From positions 186,001-250,000 of the forward strand of contig NZ_CANMFC010000004.1 in the NCBI RefSeq assembly GCF_947497025.1: a stretch of DNA of 64,000 nucleotides, written 5' to 3'. The notes below the pieces were generated by a model that did no database searches, was not told the DNA's origin, and was given only the letters and a program-made list of their open reading frames with translations. Below are positions 1-9,169 of the stretch, piece by piece (the first letter of the stretch is position 1; every line of letters begins with the position of its first letter). Origin of the DNA: an uncultured Kushneria sp. Its GTDB lineage: Bacteria > Pseudomonadota > Gammaproteobacteria > Pseudomonadales > Halomonadaceae. Made by a program: the position numbers and the translations under genes.

Positions 1-1277
1 CCCCGCTGGAAAGCTATCTCAAGCGCCACCCCGACCAGCCTCATCCGCTGATTACACGCGCTCTGCTGCGGTCACTGCAGGGCAATAACGACGCTGCCGA
101 CCAGGACCTTGAGCGCGCGAAGACACTGGATGTCGGGTTGCCGGCCCTCTGGCTGGCTCGCAGCCAGATCGCGCTGGACCGGGAAGATGCCGCCAGGGCA
201 CTTGAATACGCCCGGCGCGGCCATGACCTGGCGCCGGATGATAACCGCTTCATTCTGGCCATGGCACAGGCCAACCTGGCCATGAACGATGTTGATGCCG
301 CCGAAAAGCAGTTCGACCTCCTGATGCAGGAGATGCCGGACAACCTTCAGCTGCGTCTGGCGCTGGCACAGCTTTATCTGCGCAATGACCATGCCGAGTC
401 TGCCAGGCGACTGCTGAAACCGGCACTGGCAGAGGATAGCGCCTCACCCTCGGGCGAGCTTTATATGCTGGCAGGTCTTGCCAGCGAAAGACTCGATGAC
501 ATCGACCAGGCACTGGCACTGTACGCGCGCGTTCCCGAAGGGGAGCACTTCATGACGGCACGTGTACGCGGCGTTCGATTGTTCTCTGAGCAAAAGCGCA
601 TCGATGACGCATTGAGCTGGCTACAGAGCCAGGAAAATGACTATCCCGATCAGTATGCCGCGCTCATGGAGCTCTCCCTGTCATTGCTGGACCAGAACGA
701 TCAGCGTCCGCGCGCCGACCAGCTGCTCGACAGCGCCATCAGAGCACGCGCCCCCGACAACGACAGCCTGCTTTATATACGCGCCGTTCGCGCCATCGAG
801 CATCAGGATCTCAAGGCCATGGAGCGCGACATGCGCACCCTGCTCAAACGCGACCCGGACAATGTCGATGCCCTCAATGCGTTTGGTTATACCCTGACCG
901 AGCAGACCGACCGTCATGAGGAAGCCTTGAAACTCCTTGAGCGCGCCCATCAACTGGCCCCGGAATCGGCACCGGTTGTCGATAGCCTGGGCTGGGCGCA
1001 CTTTCATCTGGGCCACCTCGATCAGGCCGTGGCGCTGCTCAAGCAGGCCTACGCCCTGATGCCGGATGAAGAGGTCGCCGCCCATCTGGCCGAAGCCCTC
1101 TGGGCCAGCGGCGACAGCGAGCAGGCACGACGTATCATTGCCGGGGCGACGGCACGTTTTCGCCAGCACCCTACCATTGATGAGCTGCTGAGCCGCTATC
1201 CGCTGCTGACCCCGCTCAGCCCGCCACCACAGGTAACGAATTCATCCACTGTCACTTCCCAGGAGAACACCCCATGA
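1..1277 (+). CDS. TPR-repeat protein (5' end outside window)
   Basis: The reading frame is open from the left edge (base 3), so the protein starts outside the window; the TTG at 138 is internal. About 424 residues are visible. They consist almost wholly of helical tetratricopeptide-type repeats (for example the segments around NRFILAMAQANLAM and AEKQFDLLM), with a Pro/Ser/Thr-rich C-terminal tail. TPR proteins of this kind are usually periplasmic or lipoprotein scaffolds in gammaproteobacteria; no enzyme motif is visible. The stop overlaps the lolB start by 4 bp (ATGA), which implies translational coupling in a TPR-lolB-ispE operon. Function beyond protein-protein interaction is not known from the sequence. 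Confidence 0.85.
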   Translation, partial: PLESYLKRHPDQPHPLITRALLRSLQGNNDAADQDLERAKTLDVGLPALWLARSQIALDREDAARALEYARRGHDLAPDDNRFILAMAQANLAMNDVDAAEKQFDLLMQEMPDNLQLRLALAQLYLRNDHAESARRLLKPALAEDSASPSGELYMLAGLASERLDDIDQALALYARVPEGEHFMTARVRGVRLFSEQKRIDDALSWLQSQENDYPDQYAALMELSLSLLDQNDQRPRADQLLDSAIRARAPDNDSLLYIRAVRAIEHQDLKAMERDMRTLLKRDPDNVDALNAFGYTLTEQTDRHEEALKLLERAHQLAPESAPVVDSLGWAHFHLGHLDQAVALLKQAYALMPDEEVAAHLAEALWASGDSEQARRIIAGATARFRQHPTIDELLSRYPLLTPLSPPPQVTNSSTVTSQENTP

Positions 1278-1906
1278 CATCAGGCACTGCGATCGGTCGC
1301 ACGCTACAGTTTCTGACCCTCGCCCTGATCGTCCTTCTGGCCGGCTGTGCCACTCAGGCCCCCTCCCAGAAGGAAGACCGCCATCCCGGCGACTGGCGCA
1401 CCCAGCAGTCAAGCCTTGAAGCTCTGGACACCTGGACAGCGGCCGGCAAGGTCGGCATTCGCACCCCGGATGACAGCCAGAGTGCCAACCTCGACTGGAC
1501 CCAGCGTGCCGATCAATATCGCATTTCGGTCAGCGGCCCCTGGGGGACCGGCCGCAATACGCTGAAGGGGAATGGTCGTCAGGTCACACTGACCAACGGC
1601 GATGGCACCTTCCAGGCGCCGACCCCCGAGGAACTAATGGCACAGCAGATGGGCTGGTCGCTGCCGCTCTCCTCACTGGTCTACTGGGTACGCGGCCTGC
1701 CGGACCCACGCGGTCCGTACCGCATGAGTGAAGACGACGTCGGCTTCCCTGCCACGATGGATCAGGCCGGCTGGCATATCGATTATCGCGACTGGCGCCA
1801 GGCAGACGGGCTGTGGCTGCCGCGACGCATTGTCATGACCTATGACGATCTGCGCACCACGCTGGTCATCAATCGCTGGCAGCCGGGACAGGCCGACCTG
1901 CCATGA
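1274..1906 (+). CDS. lolB: outer-membrane lipoprotein receptor LolB
   Basis: LolB takes lipoproteins from the periplasmic carrier LolA and inserts them into the inner leaflet of the outer membrane. The 210-residue protein has a lipoprotein signal peptide with a clear lipobox (LLAGC, Cys25), followed by the LolB beta-sheet fold: the LDTWTAAGKVGIRTP segment, then WTQRADQYRISVSGPWG. Length matches the family. It overlaps the upstream TPR gene and the downstream ispE start (ATGA at 1903), the common lolB-ispE arrangement of gammaproteobacteria. The start is fixed by the overlap and by the signal peptide. Confidence 0.95.
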   Translation: MTSGTAIGRTLQFLTLALIVLLAGCATQAPSQKEDRHPGDWRTQQSSLEALDTWTAAGKVGIRTPDDSQSANLDWTQRADQYRISVSGPWGTGRNTLKGNGRQVTLTNGDGTFQAPTPEELMAQQMGWSLPLSSLVYWVRGLPDPRGPYRMSEDDVGFPATMDQAGWHIDYRDWRQADGLWLPRRIVMTYDDLRTTLVINRWQPGQADLP

Positions 1907-2808
1907 TCGGAGATGCTTCACTGACCCTGCCGGCACCGGCCAAGCTCAACCGCATGCTGCACATCGTGGGCAAACGTGCCGACGGTTATCACGAGCTGCA
2001 GACCCTGTTTCAGTTTCTGGATCACGGCGACACGCTGCATTTTCGTCTGCGCGACGATGACGCCATCACTTTGTCACCACAGATAGAAGGTGTCAGCTTT
2101 GGTGACAACCTCATTGTTCGCGCCGCCCACCTTCTACAGGGCGTTGTTGATCGACCATTACCGGGTGTGGAGATCACCCTGGACAAGAGACTGCCGATGG
2201 GAGGTGGCCTGGGTGGCGGCAGCTCCAATGCCGCTACGGCGCTTCTGGCGCTTGATCATCTCTGGCAACTCGGGCTGGATACGGATCATCTGGCAACGCT
2301 GGGGCTGACACTGGGGGCCGATGTTCCCGTGTTTGTCCGGGGGTTCGCCGCCTGGGGCGAAGGCGTGGGCGAGCGACTGATTCCGGCCCCGCTGGAGACC
2401 CCCTGGTTTGTCGTGGTTCATCCCGGCGTGAGCGTATCGACGGCCAGAGTCTTCGGCCACCCGCAATTGACACGCGACACCCCCTTGATTAGTATGTCGC
2501 GCGCCCTGCAGGGAGGTCATAACGACTGCGAGGCCGTGGTGCGAAGGCTTGAACCGGGTATCGGTGAGGTCATTGACCTGCTTCGCCAGCACGGGCCCGC
2601 CATGCTGACCGGAACCGGCGCCTGCGTTTTCTGCCCCATCGAGGATGAAACGTCAGCGCTTGAACTGGAAAAGGAGATACTCTATGGTATCGCCCGGCAT
2701 GCGTACCCGAATCGCTGGAGCGTTTTCAGGGCACGCGGTTGTAACATCTCTCCTCTGCATCAGGCTCTGAACAGGCTTCGAGTATCCCAGGATACCGGAG
2801 TATCATGA
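1903..2808 (+). CDS. ispE: 4-diphosphocytidyl-2-C-methyl-D-erythritol kinase
   Basis: IspE phosphorylates CDP-methylerythritol with ATP in the MEP pathway of isoprenoid precursor synthesis. The 301-residue protein is a GHMP kinase. It has the N-terminal PAPAKLN motif (Lys14), the glycine-rich ATP loop PMGGGLGGGSSNAAT at about residues 98-112, the LGADVPVF motif with the catalytic Asp, and a C-terminal LTGTGACVF glycine motif. It starts inside the last codons of lolB. The last 20 or so residues run close to the tRNA-Gln gene and are slightly longer than in E. coli. Confidence 0.96.
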   Translation: MIGDASLTLPAPAKLNRMLHIVGKRADGYHELQTLFQFLDHGDTLHFRLRDDDAITLSPQIEGVSFGDNLIVRAAHLLQGVVDRPLPGVEITLDKRLPMGGGLGGGSSNAATALLALDHLWQLGLDTDHLATLGLTLGADVPVFVRGFAAWGEGVGERLIPAPLETPWFVVVHPGVSVSTARVFGHPQLTRDTPLISMSRALQGGHNDCEAVVRRLEPGIGEVIDLLRQHGPAMLTGTGACVFCPIEDETSALELEKEILYGIARHAYPNRWSVFRARGCNISPLHQALNRLRVSQDTGVS

Positions 2809-2842
2809 AGCATTGAACGTCAGCGCTTGCATCAAAGGTTAC

Positions 2843-2917
2843 TGGGGTATAGCCAAGTGGTAAGGCACCGGTTTCTGGTACCGGCATTCCCAGGTTCGAA
2901 TCCTGGTACCCCAGCCA
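2843..2917 (+). tRNA. tRNA-Gln (anticodon CTG)
   Basis: The 75-nt sequence folds as a cloverleaf: 7-bp acceptor stem TGGGGTA/TACCCCA, D arm with AGCC..GGTAAGGC, anticodon stem CCGGT/ACCGG with loop TTCTGGT (anticodon CTG), T arm with GGTTCGAATCC, and an encoded CCA. It closely resembles E. coli tRNA-Gln. It lies between ispE and prs, as is common in this group. Confidence 0.97.
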
Positions 2918-2990
2918 TCTCTTTTCGATGTCACTCACGTTTGACTTCAAACCACCCCGATTTTCTACAAGCGTCCAAAGGTGGCTGCGC

Positions 2991-3932
2991 GTGTCTAAAC
3001 TGATGGTCTTCGCGGGGAACGCCAACCCCGAGCTTGCCCGCAAGGTGGCCGAAAGTCTTGATAATCGTCTGGGTCATGCCACGGTCGGTCAGTTCAGCGA
3101 TGGCGAGATCGCGGTCGAGATCAACGAGAACGTGCGCGGCAAGGACGTTTTTATTCTTCAGTCGACCTGTGCACCGACCAATGACAACCTGATGGAACTC
3201 ATCCTGATGGTGGACGCCCTGCGTCGGGCAAGTGCGACTCGTATCACGGCTGTTGTCCCCTACTTCGGCTACGCCCGACAGGACCGTCGTGTCCGCTCGG
3301 CACGCGTGCCGATTTCTGCCAAGGTTGTGGCCGACATGATGGTCAAGGCCGGCGTGGACCGCGTCATGACCATGGATCTGCATGCCGATCAGATTCAGGG
3401 CTTTTTCGACGTACCGGTCGACAACGTCTATGGCTCACCCATTCTGCTTGATGACATCGAGCGCCAGAATTACGACGACATTGCCATCGTCTCGCCCGAC
3501 GTCGGCGGCGTCGTCCGTGCCCGTGCCATCGCCAAACAGCTCAACGCTGACCTTGCCATCATCGACAAGCGCCGCCCGTCTGCCAATCAGGCACAGGTGA
3601 TGCACATTATCGGTGATATCAAGGACCGCACCTGTGTACTGGTCGACGACATGGTCGATACGGCAGGTACCCTGTGCAAGGCTGCCGAAGCGCTCAAGGC
3701 GCACGGTGCCCGCCGCGTACTGGCCTATGCCACACATGCGATCCTGTCGGGTCCGGCGGTCGACAATATTTCAAAATCCCAGCTTGATGAGCTGGTAGTC
3801 GCTGACACCATTCCGCTGGCCGAGCATGCCCGTCGCAGCGGCAAGATTCGCCAGCTGTCAGTGGCCGGCCTGATCGCGGAAGCCATTCGCCGCGTCAGCA
3901 ATGAAGAATCCGTCAGCGCGATGTTTCACTGA
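2991..3932 (+). CDS. prs: ribose-phosphate pyrophosphokinase
   Basis: Prs makes PRPP from ribose-5-phosphate and ATP for nucleotide, histidine, tryptophan and NAD synthesis. I chose the GTG at 2991 (protein [15 protein letters not shown]..., 313 residues) because it matches the usual 315-residue family length and has AAAGGTGG upstream; the ATG at 2928 would add 21 residues with no counterpart in the family. Visible motifs are the flexible loop [12 protein letters not shown], the metal-binding [11 protein letters not shown], and the PRPP loop [11 protein letters not shown]. The C-terminus [13 protein letters not shown] is typical. The gene stands alone between tRNA-Gln and rplY. Confidence 0.96.
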   Translation: MSKLMVFAGNANPELARKVAESLDNRLGHATVGQFSDGEIAVEINENVRGKDVFILQSTCAPTNDNLMELILMVDALRRASATRITAVVPYFGYARQDRRVRSARVPISAKVVADMMVKAGVDRVMTMDLHADQIQGFFDVPVDNVYGSPILLDDIERQNYDDIAIVSPDVGGVVRARAIAKQLNADLAIIDKRRPSANQAQVMHIIGDIKDRTCVLVDDMVDTAGTLCKAAEALKAHGARRVLAYATHAILSGPAVDNISKSQLDELVVADTIPLAEHARRSGKIRQLSVAGLIAEAIRRVSNEESVSAMFH

Positions 3933-4038
3933 TATTGCGCCGGTAATCGCTTTCGCATGATGCGAAAGCCCGATAAAACGGCACAGGTCTGGTCGCGGGC
4001 CGTGTCGTTTTCGACTTGAACCAATGAGGGTCCAACCC

Positions 4039-4710
4039 ATGAAACATGATTATCAATTGACCGCTGTCGCTCGTACGGCGCTGGGGAAAGGTGCGAGCCG
4101 CCGCCTGCGTCGTGCGAACGAACGTGTCGCGGCCATCATCTATGGTGGCAGCACCGAGCCGCAGCCGATCGCCATCGACAAACCGGCCTTTTACAAGGCG
4201 CTTGAAGAAGAAGCCTTCTTCTCTTCCATCGTCAACATCGATGTTGATGGCAAGAAGGAACAGGTCGTCATCCGTGATCTGCAGCGCCACCCCTACAAGG
4301 AGCTGATCACGCACGCTGACTTCATGCGCGTTGATGCCACGCATGAGCTGACCATCACCGTACCGCTTCACTTTGCCGGTGATGAAGAGTGCAAGGGCGT
4401 TCGCGAACAGGACGGCGTACTGCACGTTCTGGCCAACGACGTTGAAGTCAGCTGCCTGCCGGCCGATCTGCCCGAGTATCTGGAAGTCAATGTCGCCAAC
4501 ATGGAACTGGGTGATACCCTGCACCTGTCCGACATTCCGATGCCGAAGGGTGTCACCATTGTGGCGCTGACCCATGGTGAAGATCACGACACCGGCATCG
4601 TCACGATCACGCATCCAGATCGTGGCACCGATGAAGAAGGTGAAAGCGAGCCGTCCGATGACGCTCCGCGCACCGAAGCCGACAACGGCGGCGAGGGCGA
4701 GCAGGTCTAA
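4039..4710 (+). CDS. rplY: 50S ribosomal protein L25, long (CTC/TL5) form
   Basis: L25 binds 5S rRNA in the large ribosomal subunit. This is the two-domain long form: an N-terminal L25 domain ([12 protein letters not shown]..., then IYGG) and a C-terminal CTC/TL5 beta domain ([21 protein letters not shown]). It ends in an acidic, low-complexity tail rich in Glu, Asp and Gly. The ATG at 4039 is preferred over the ATG at 4024 because GAGGG sits about 8 bp upstream of it and the protein then starts MKHDYQLTA. The gene lies between prs and pth, a common gammaproteobacterial order. Confidence 0.95.
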   Translation: MKHDYQLTAVARTALGKGASRRLRRANERVAAIIYGGSTEPQPIAIDKPAFYKALEEEAFFSSIVNIDVDGKKEQVVIRDLQRHPYKELITHADFMRVDATHELTITVPLHFAGDEECKGVREQDGVLHVLANDVEVSCLPADLPEYLEVNVANMELGDTLHLSDIPMPKGVTIVALTHGEDHDTGIVTITHPDRGTDEEGESEPSDDAPRTEADNGGEGEQV

Positions 4711-4735
4711 GGATGGCTTCTGCCATCTGATGCCT

Positions 4736-4779
4736 GACGGCCGGTCGGGCCGGGCTCGCGCCCGGCTCGCCCGGCCGTT
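4736..4779 (+). terminator. strong GC hairpin after rplY
   Basis: Two nested inverted repeats, CGGCCGG (4738-4744) with CCGGCCG (4771-4777) and GCCGGGC (4749-4755) with GCCCGGC (4760-4766), form one long hairpin in the rplY-pth spacer. The T-run after it is poor (GTTCTG), so it may be a weak terminator or an RNA-stabilising stem. Confidence 0.5.
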
Positions 4780-4837
4780 CTGATGTATGGCCTGCATGCA
4801 CCGCAGGGCGTTGTGATCACATTAGCGAGAACGCCTC

Positions 4838-5425
4838 ATGAGCGATATCAAAGCGATCATAGGGCTGGGCAATCCGGGCGCCCAGTACACGCAGACCCGT
4901 CATAACGCTGGTTTCTGGCTGATTGACGCCCTGGCCGGCCGATATCACGCCACGCTTCGTTCCGAGCGCAAGCTGCTGGGCCACTACGCCCGCGCGACCA
5001 TCGAAGGCCGGGATATTCATCTGCTGGCGCCTTCGACGTACATGAATCACAGCGGTCAGTCGATCGGCGCATTGGCTGCGTTTTACAAGCTGCCGCCCGA
5101 GTCGCTTCTGGTGGTACACGATGAGCTCGACCTGCTTCCCGGCCAGGCCCGCTACAAACAGGGCGGTGGTCACGGCGGCCACAATGGCCTGCGTGATACC
5201 ATCAACGCCCTGAGCCAGAACAGAAATTTTCACCGCCTGAGGCTTGGCATCGGTCATCCCGGCAGCGCCAGCCAAGTGGTCAATTACGTGCTGGGTGCCC
5301 CGGGAAAGGGAGAGCGTCAGGCCATCGATGACGCCATCGAGGCGTCTCTGGAGACCCTGCCACTGGCGCTCGCCGGTGACTGGGCGCGCGCCATGAACCA
5401 GCTCCACAGTTTCAGCGCCGCCTAG
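4838..5425 (+). CDS. pth: peptidyl-tRNA hydrolase
   Basis: Pth cleaves the ester bond of peptidyl-tRNA released from stalled ribosomes. The 195-residue protein has the family's N-terminal IIGLGNPGAQY motif, the catalytic His22 in TRHNAGF, Asn and Met residues in STYMNHSG, and the HDELDL segment with the catalytic Asp. The GGHGGHNGLRD motif follows. Length and motifs are complete. It sits between rplY and a transporter gene. Confidence 0.96.
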   Translation: MSDIKAIIGLGNPGAQYTQTRHNAGFWLIDALAGRYHATLRSERKLLGHYARATIEGRDIHLLAPSTYMNHSGQSIGALAAFYKLPPESLLVVHDELDLLPGQARYKQGGGHGGHNGLRDTINALSQNRNFHRLRLGIGHPGSASQVVNYVLGAPGKGERQAIDDAIEASLETLPLALAGDWARAMNQLHSFSAA

Positions 5426-5457
5426 CCGCGCGCCCCTCGCCGCAGGAGCTGCCTGTC

Positions 5458-6336
5458 ATGACGCTAGAACGGTTCATACCGCTGGCCTTTATCGGCATCT
5501 GGTCGACCGGATTTATCGCAGCACGGCTGGTTGCCCCCTGGACCGACCCGCTCACCTTCCTGAGCTATCGTTTTTTTCTCAGCGCTTTGGTGTTCATGCT
5601 GATTGCACAGGCGGCAGGTGCCAGCTGGCCACGCGGGCGAGCGGCCTGGGTGCGAGCGCTGGTAGTCGGCATCTTGCTGCAAAGTTTCTATCTGGGTGGC
5701 GTTTTCTGGGCGGTCAATCGTGGTCTGCCCGCAGGTGTGGCGGCGCTGGTGGTTGGGCTGCAACCACTGGCCACGACGCTTTTTGCCACCTCGATGCTCC
5801 ATGAGCGCCCCGATGCTCGACAGTGGCTGGGCGTTTTGATCGGCCTTGTCGGCACACTGCTGGTGCTACTGCCCGGGCTCAAGACGGATTTCGGCGCGAT
5901 TGATCCCATGCCGCTGGCGGCGGTACTGATTGCCATGCTGAGCATTACGCTGGGAACCATCTGGCAAAAACGAACCGGCCCCGGTGCTGATCTTCGCACC
6001 AATGCCGCCATTCAGTTTATTGGTGCCCTGGTGGTGACCCTTCCCCTGGCACTGACCACCGAAGACATGCGTTTTGAGTCGAACTGGCAGGCATGGACCG
6101 GCCTTTTATGGTCGGTGTTTGGCCTGTCGGTAGGCGCCATCTCTCTGCTGCTGGTCATGATACGTCGCGGCCCGGTCTCAAGCGTGGCATCGCTTTTTTA
6201 TCTGGTACCACCGGTAGTCGCTTTTTTGAGCTGGCTTTTATTTGACGAAACGCTCGGGCTTTTGCAGGTCGGCGGAATGCTGCTGGCCGCCTGCGGCGCG
6301 GGTCTTGTCAGCCGCCGAACATCCGCCCTACGGTAG
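5458..6336 (+). CDS. EamA/DMT-family membrane transporter
   Basis: The 292-residue hydrophobic protein has about ten predicted transmembrane segments in two EamA repeats (first repeat starting [19 protein letters not shown], second near [22 protein letters not shown]). Drug/metabolite-transporter family members export metabolites or amino acids; the substrate cannot be read from the sequence. AGGAGCTG lies just before the ATG. It is inserted between pth and ychF, which are adjacent in many relatives. Confidence 0.88.
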   Translation: MTLERFIPLAFIGIWSTGFIAARLVAPWTDPLTFLSYRFFLSALVFMLIAQAAGASWPRGRAAWVRALVVGILLQSFYLGGVFWAVNRGLPAGVAALVVGLQPLATTLFATSMLHERPDARQWLGVLIGLVGTLLVLLPGLKTDFGAIDPMPLAAVLIAMLSITLGTIWQKRTGPGADLRTNAAIQFIGALVVTLPLALTTEDMRFESNWQAWTGLLWSVFGLSVGAISLLLVMIRRGPVSSVASLFYLVPPVVAFLSWLLFDETLGLLQVGGMLLAACGAGLVSRRTSALR

Positions 6337-6431
6337 CGAGGCGACCACGGCAACAGGTAAACTCCGCACCATCTCGACCCGCTCTGCGGATCGAATCAAT
6401 AACATCGCCCTACATTGCAGGATGCACCTCC

Positions 6432-7523
6432 ATGGGATTCAATTGCGGTATTGTCGGCCTCCCCAACGTGGGCAAATCGACCCTCTTCAATGCCCTGACC
6501 AAGTCAGGCATCGATGCAGAAAATTTTCCCTTCTGCACCATCGAACCCAATACCGGTATCGTGCCGATGCCGGACCCCCGCCTCGACCGACTCGCCGAGA
6601 TCGTCAAGCCCGAGAAGGTCATCCCGACCACCATGGAATTCGTGGATATCGCGGGCCTTGTGGCCGGTGCCTCGAAAGGTGAAGGCCTGGGCAACCAGTT
6701 TCTGGCCAATATCCGTGAAACCGATGCGATCGCGCATGTGGTGCGCTGCTTCGATGACGACAATGTCATCCACGTCTCCAACCAGGTCGATCCACGCGCC
6801 GATATCGAGACCATCAATATCGAGCTGGCCCTGGCAGATCTGGATAGTGTTGAGCGCGGCATTCAACGCCTGGCGCGTGTGACAAAGGGCGGCGACAAGG
6901 AAGCACTGACCAGCAAGGCGCTGCTGGAGCGTATTCAGCCCCATGTCGCAGAAGGCCACCCTCTTCGCAGCTTCGGCCTTGATGATGAGGAAAAGAAGCT
7001 TTTAAAGGGGTTTGGATTTCTCACCCTCAAGCCCACCATGTACATCGCCAATGTTCATGAAGAAGGCTTTGACAACAATCCGCACCTGGACGTGGTGCAT
7101 GCCATTGCTGCTGAAGAAGGTGCCGTGGTGGTGCCGGTCTGTAACAAGATCGAGGCCGAAATTGCCGAGCTCGAGGAAGAAGAGCGCGCCATGTTCCTCG
7201 ATGAACTGGGCATGGAAGAACCCGGCCTGGACCGCGTCATTCGCGCCGGCTATGGCCTTTTGGAGCTTCAGACCTATTTCACCGCAGGCGTCAAGGAAGT
7301 TCGCGCCTGGACGGTGCCGGTGGGCGCCACGGCCCCACAGGGTGCTGGCGTCATTCATACCGATTTCCAGAAGGGCTTCATCCGCGCCGAAGTCATCGCC
7401 TATGAAGATTTTGTAGGCCTTGGCGGCGAACAGGGCGCCAAGGAAGCCGGCAAATGGCGCCTGGAAGGCAAGGAATATGTGCTCAAGGACGGCGACGTGG
7501 TGCATTTTCGTTTCAACGTCTGA
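6432..7523 (+). CDS. ychF: redox-regulated ATPase YchF (OLA1 family)
   Basis: YchF is a ribosome-associated P-loop NTPase of the Obg family that prefers ATP. The 363-residue protein has the P-loop GLPNVGKST (residues 9-17), switch region [19 protein letters not shown], and NKIE in place of the GTPase NKxD motif, which explains the ATP preference known for the family. A coiled-coil region follows ([15 protein letters not shown]). The C-terminal TGS domain begins near [11 protein letters not shown] and contains the [18 protein letters not shown] segment. Confidence 0.96.
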   Translation: MGFNCGIVGLPNVGKSTLFNALTKSGIDAENFPFCTIEPNTGIVPMPDPRLDRLAEIVKPEKVIPTTMEFVDIAGLVAGASKGEGLGNQFLANIRETDAIAHVVRCFDDDNVIHVSNQVDPRADIETINIELALADLDSVERGIQRLARVTKGGDKEALTSKALLERIQPHVAEGHPLRSFGLDDEEKKLLKGFGFLTLKPTMYIANVHEEGFDNNPHLDVVHAIAAEEGAVVVPVCNKIEAEIAELEEEERAMFLDELGMEEPGLDRVIRAGYGLLELQTYFTAGVKEVRAWTVPVGATAPQGAGVIHTDFQKGFIRAEVIAYEDFVGLGGEQGAKEAGKWRLEGKEYVLKDGDVVHFRFNV

Positions 7524-7540
7524 AAACGCCGGTGCGGGGC

Positions 7541-7569
7541 TTGACGCATTGACGGCCTTTGCGTAGTAT
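7541..7569 (+). promoter_or_regulatory. sigma-70 promoter of tRNA-Met
   Basis: TTGACG (7541-7546) and TAGTAT (7564-7569) are separated by exactly 17 bp and lie 15 bp before the tRNA 5' end, with a GC-rich GCGCTCGCG discriminator typical of stringently controlled stable-RNA promoters. Confidence 0.8.
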
Positions 7570-7584
7570 GCGCTCGCGTTGAAC

Positions 7585-7661
7585 GGCTACGTAGCTCAGC
7601 TGGTTAGAGCACATCACTCATAATGATGGGGTCCCCTGTTCGAATCAGGGCGTAGCCACCA
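7585..7661 (+). tRNA. tRNA-Met (elongator, anticodon CAT)
   Basis: A 77-nt cloverleaf with acceptor stem GGCTACG/CGTAGCC, D arm AGCTCAGCTGGTTAGAGC, anticodon loop CTCATAA (CAT), variable loop and T arm CTGTTCGAATCAG, with encoded CCA. It is nearly identical to E. coli elongator tRNA-Met. The acceptor stem is fully paired, unlike an initiator tRNA. Confidence 0.96.
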
Positions 7662-7667
7662 GATACG

Positions 7668-7698
7668 AAAAAACGGCATCCTCGGATGCCGTTTTTTT
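7668..7698. terminator. bidirectional rho-independent terminator
   Basis: AAACGGCATCC and GGATGCCGTTT form a perfect stem with a 2-nt loop, flanked by A-run and T-run. It can end both the tRNA-Met transcript and the convergent apeB transcript. Confidence 0.9.
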
Positions 7699-7721
7699 AT
7701 GCCTGTACTACAACAGGCTGC

Positions 7722-9029
7722 TCAGGCCAGATGCTCACGATTACAAAACGCCGTCAGTGCCCGGATCAGGTAATCGGGATCATGCGCCCCCGCCGTTTCA
7801 CGAATGGAATGCATCGCCCACTGCGCCAGCCCGATATCCAGCGTGGGCACCCCGGTGCGGGTCGCCGTGAGAGGCCCGATCGTGGTACCACACGGCATAT
7901 CGGCACGACTGACGAAAGTCTGCACCGGCACGTCCGCCTCACGGCATATCTCGCGAAAAAGCGCGCCGGTCGCGGCATTTGTGGCATAGCGCTGACTGGC
8001 ATTAACCTTGATGACCGGCCCTCGATTGAGTGCGGGCTGATGATGTGCATCGTGCTTGTCGGGATAGCTCGGATGCACGGCGTGTGCATTGTCACAGGAA
8101 ATCAGCCGCGATGACTGCAAAAGCCGGACACGCGCTTCGGCACCGCCCTCTCCCCGGGCTTCGACCAGACGTGCCACGACATCCCCCAGCAGCGTGCCCT
8201 GCGCGCCGCCGGTACTGCCACTGCCAATTTCTTCATGGTCGTTGGCAATGAAAAGCGCGCCCTGCGCGCCATCGCTTTCCATCAATGCACGCATGCCGCA
8301 ATAGCACGACAGCAGATTATCCAGGCGCGCTGCGCTGATCATCTCGCCCTCAAGGCCCAGCTGCGAAGGCGGCTGTGCATCGTAAAAACTCAATTCATAA
8401 TCAATGATGCCGATATCATCAGGGTCATATTGATCGGCCAACCAGCGCTTGAGCAGGGATTCGATCGAGGGCGGCGCTTGATCGGGGCCTGCCTGCCAGA
8501 CAACCGGCGCCATTTGCGTCTGGGCATTGAGTGCCTTGCCCTGATTGACGTCGCGATCCAGATGGATGGCAAGACTCGGAATGATGGCGACCGGTTGATC
8601 GACCTGAAAAAGCCGCTCCTTGAGCTGCCCTTCGCCATCGCGCAGATACACCCGACCGGCAACGGCCAGATCACGATCAAACCAGGGCGCCAAAAGCGCA
8701 CCACCATAAACCTCGACCCCCAGCTGCATCCACTGAGCCGACATCTGTACAGGCTGAGGTTTTAAACGCAGCGCCGGGCTGTCCGTGTGGGCGCCGATCA
8801 TGCGAAGCGCCTCCAATGGCCCCTCGGGCAGCTGAAAGGCGACCAGAGCACCACCGGCACGCGTGCAGTAATAACGCTTGCCAGGCACAAGCTGCCAATG
8901 TTCGGTCTCATCCAGTGGCATGAAGCCCGCCCCCTCAAGACGCGACGCCATCCCCCTGACCGCATGCCAGGGTGTAGGGGAATACTTGAGGAAATTGAAC
9001 AAATCAGTAATTGTCGAGGAATGAAACAC
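7722..9029 (-). CDS. apeB: M18-family aspartyl aminopeptidase
   Basis: This zinc aminopeptidase removes N-terminal residues, usually acidic ones, from peptides in the cytoplasm. The 435-residue protein has the metal-site motifs GAHTDSPALRLKP (near residue 80), ANDHEEIGSGSTGGAQG (metal ligand Asp and catalytic Glu) and SCDNAHAVHP, and the closing MPCGTTIGP segment. Length matches the family. It is transcribed towards tRNA-Met and divergently from prc, with 140 bp between the two starts. Confidence 0.94.
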   Translation of the reverse strand: MFHSSTITDLFNFLKYSPTPWHAVRGMASRLEGAGFMPLDETEHWQLVPGKRYYCTRAGGALVAFQLPEGPLEALRMIGAHTDSPALRLKPQPVQMSAQWMQLGVEVYGGALLAPWFDRDLAVAGRVYLRDGEGQLKERLFQVDQPVAIIPSLAIHLDRDVNQGKALNAQTQMAPVVWQAGPDQAPPSIESLLKRWLADQYDPDDIGIIDYELSFYDAQPPSQLGLEGEMISAARLDNLLSCYCGMRALMESDGAQGALFIANDHEEIGSGSTGGAQGTLLGDVVARLVEARGEGGAEARVRLLQSSRLISCDNAHAVHPSYPDKHDAHHQPALNRGPVIKVNASQRYATNAATGALFREICREADVPVQTFVSRADMPCGTTIGPLTATRTGVPTLDIGLAQWAMHSIRETAGAHDPDYLIRALTAFCNREHLA

Positions 9030-9169
9030 GTAATTCTCCCATACTACCTATCGGTGATAAGCACGTCGGGCTGCTACAATGACGGCCCTGCCTGCTGACC
9101 TGCAACAGATCCTTTTAATCTCGTAATAACAGAATATAAAGTGTACATGAACCCGGGAGTGCTTCATTG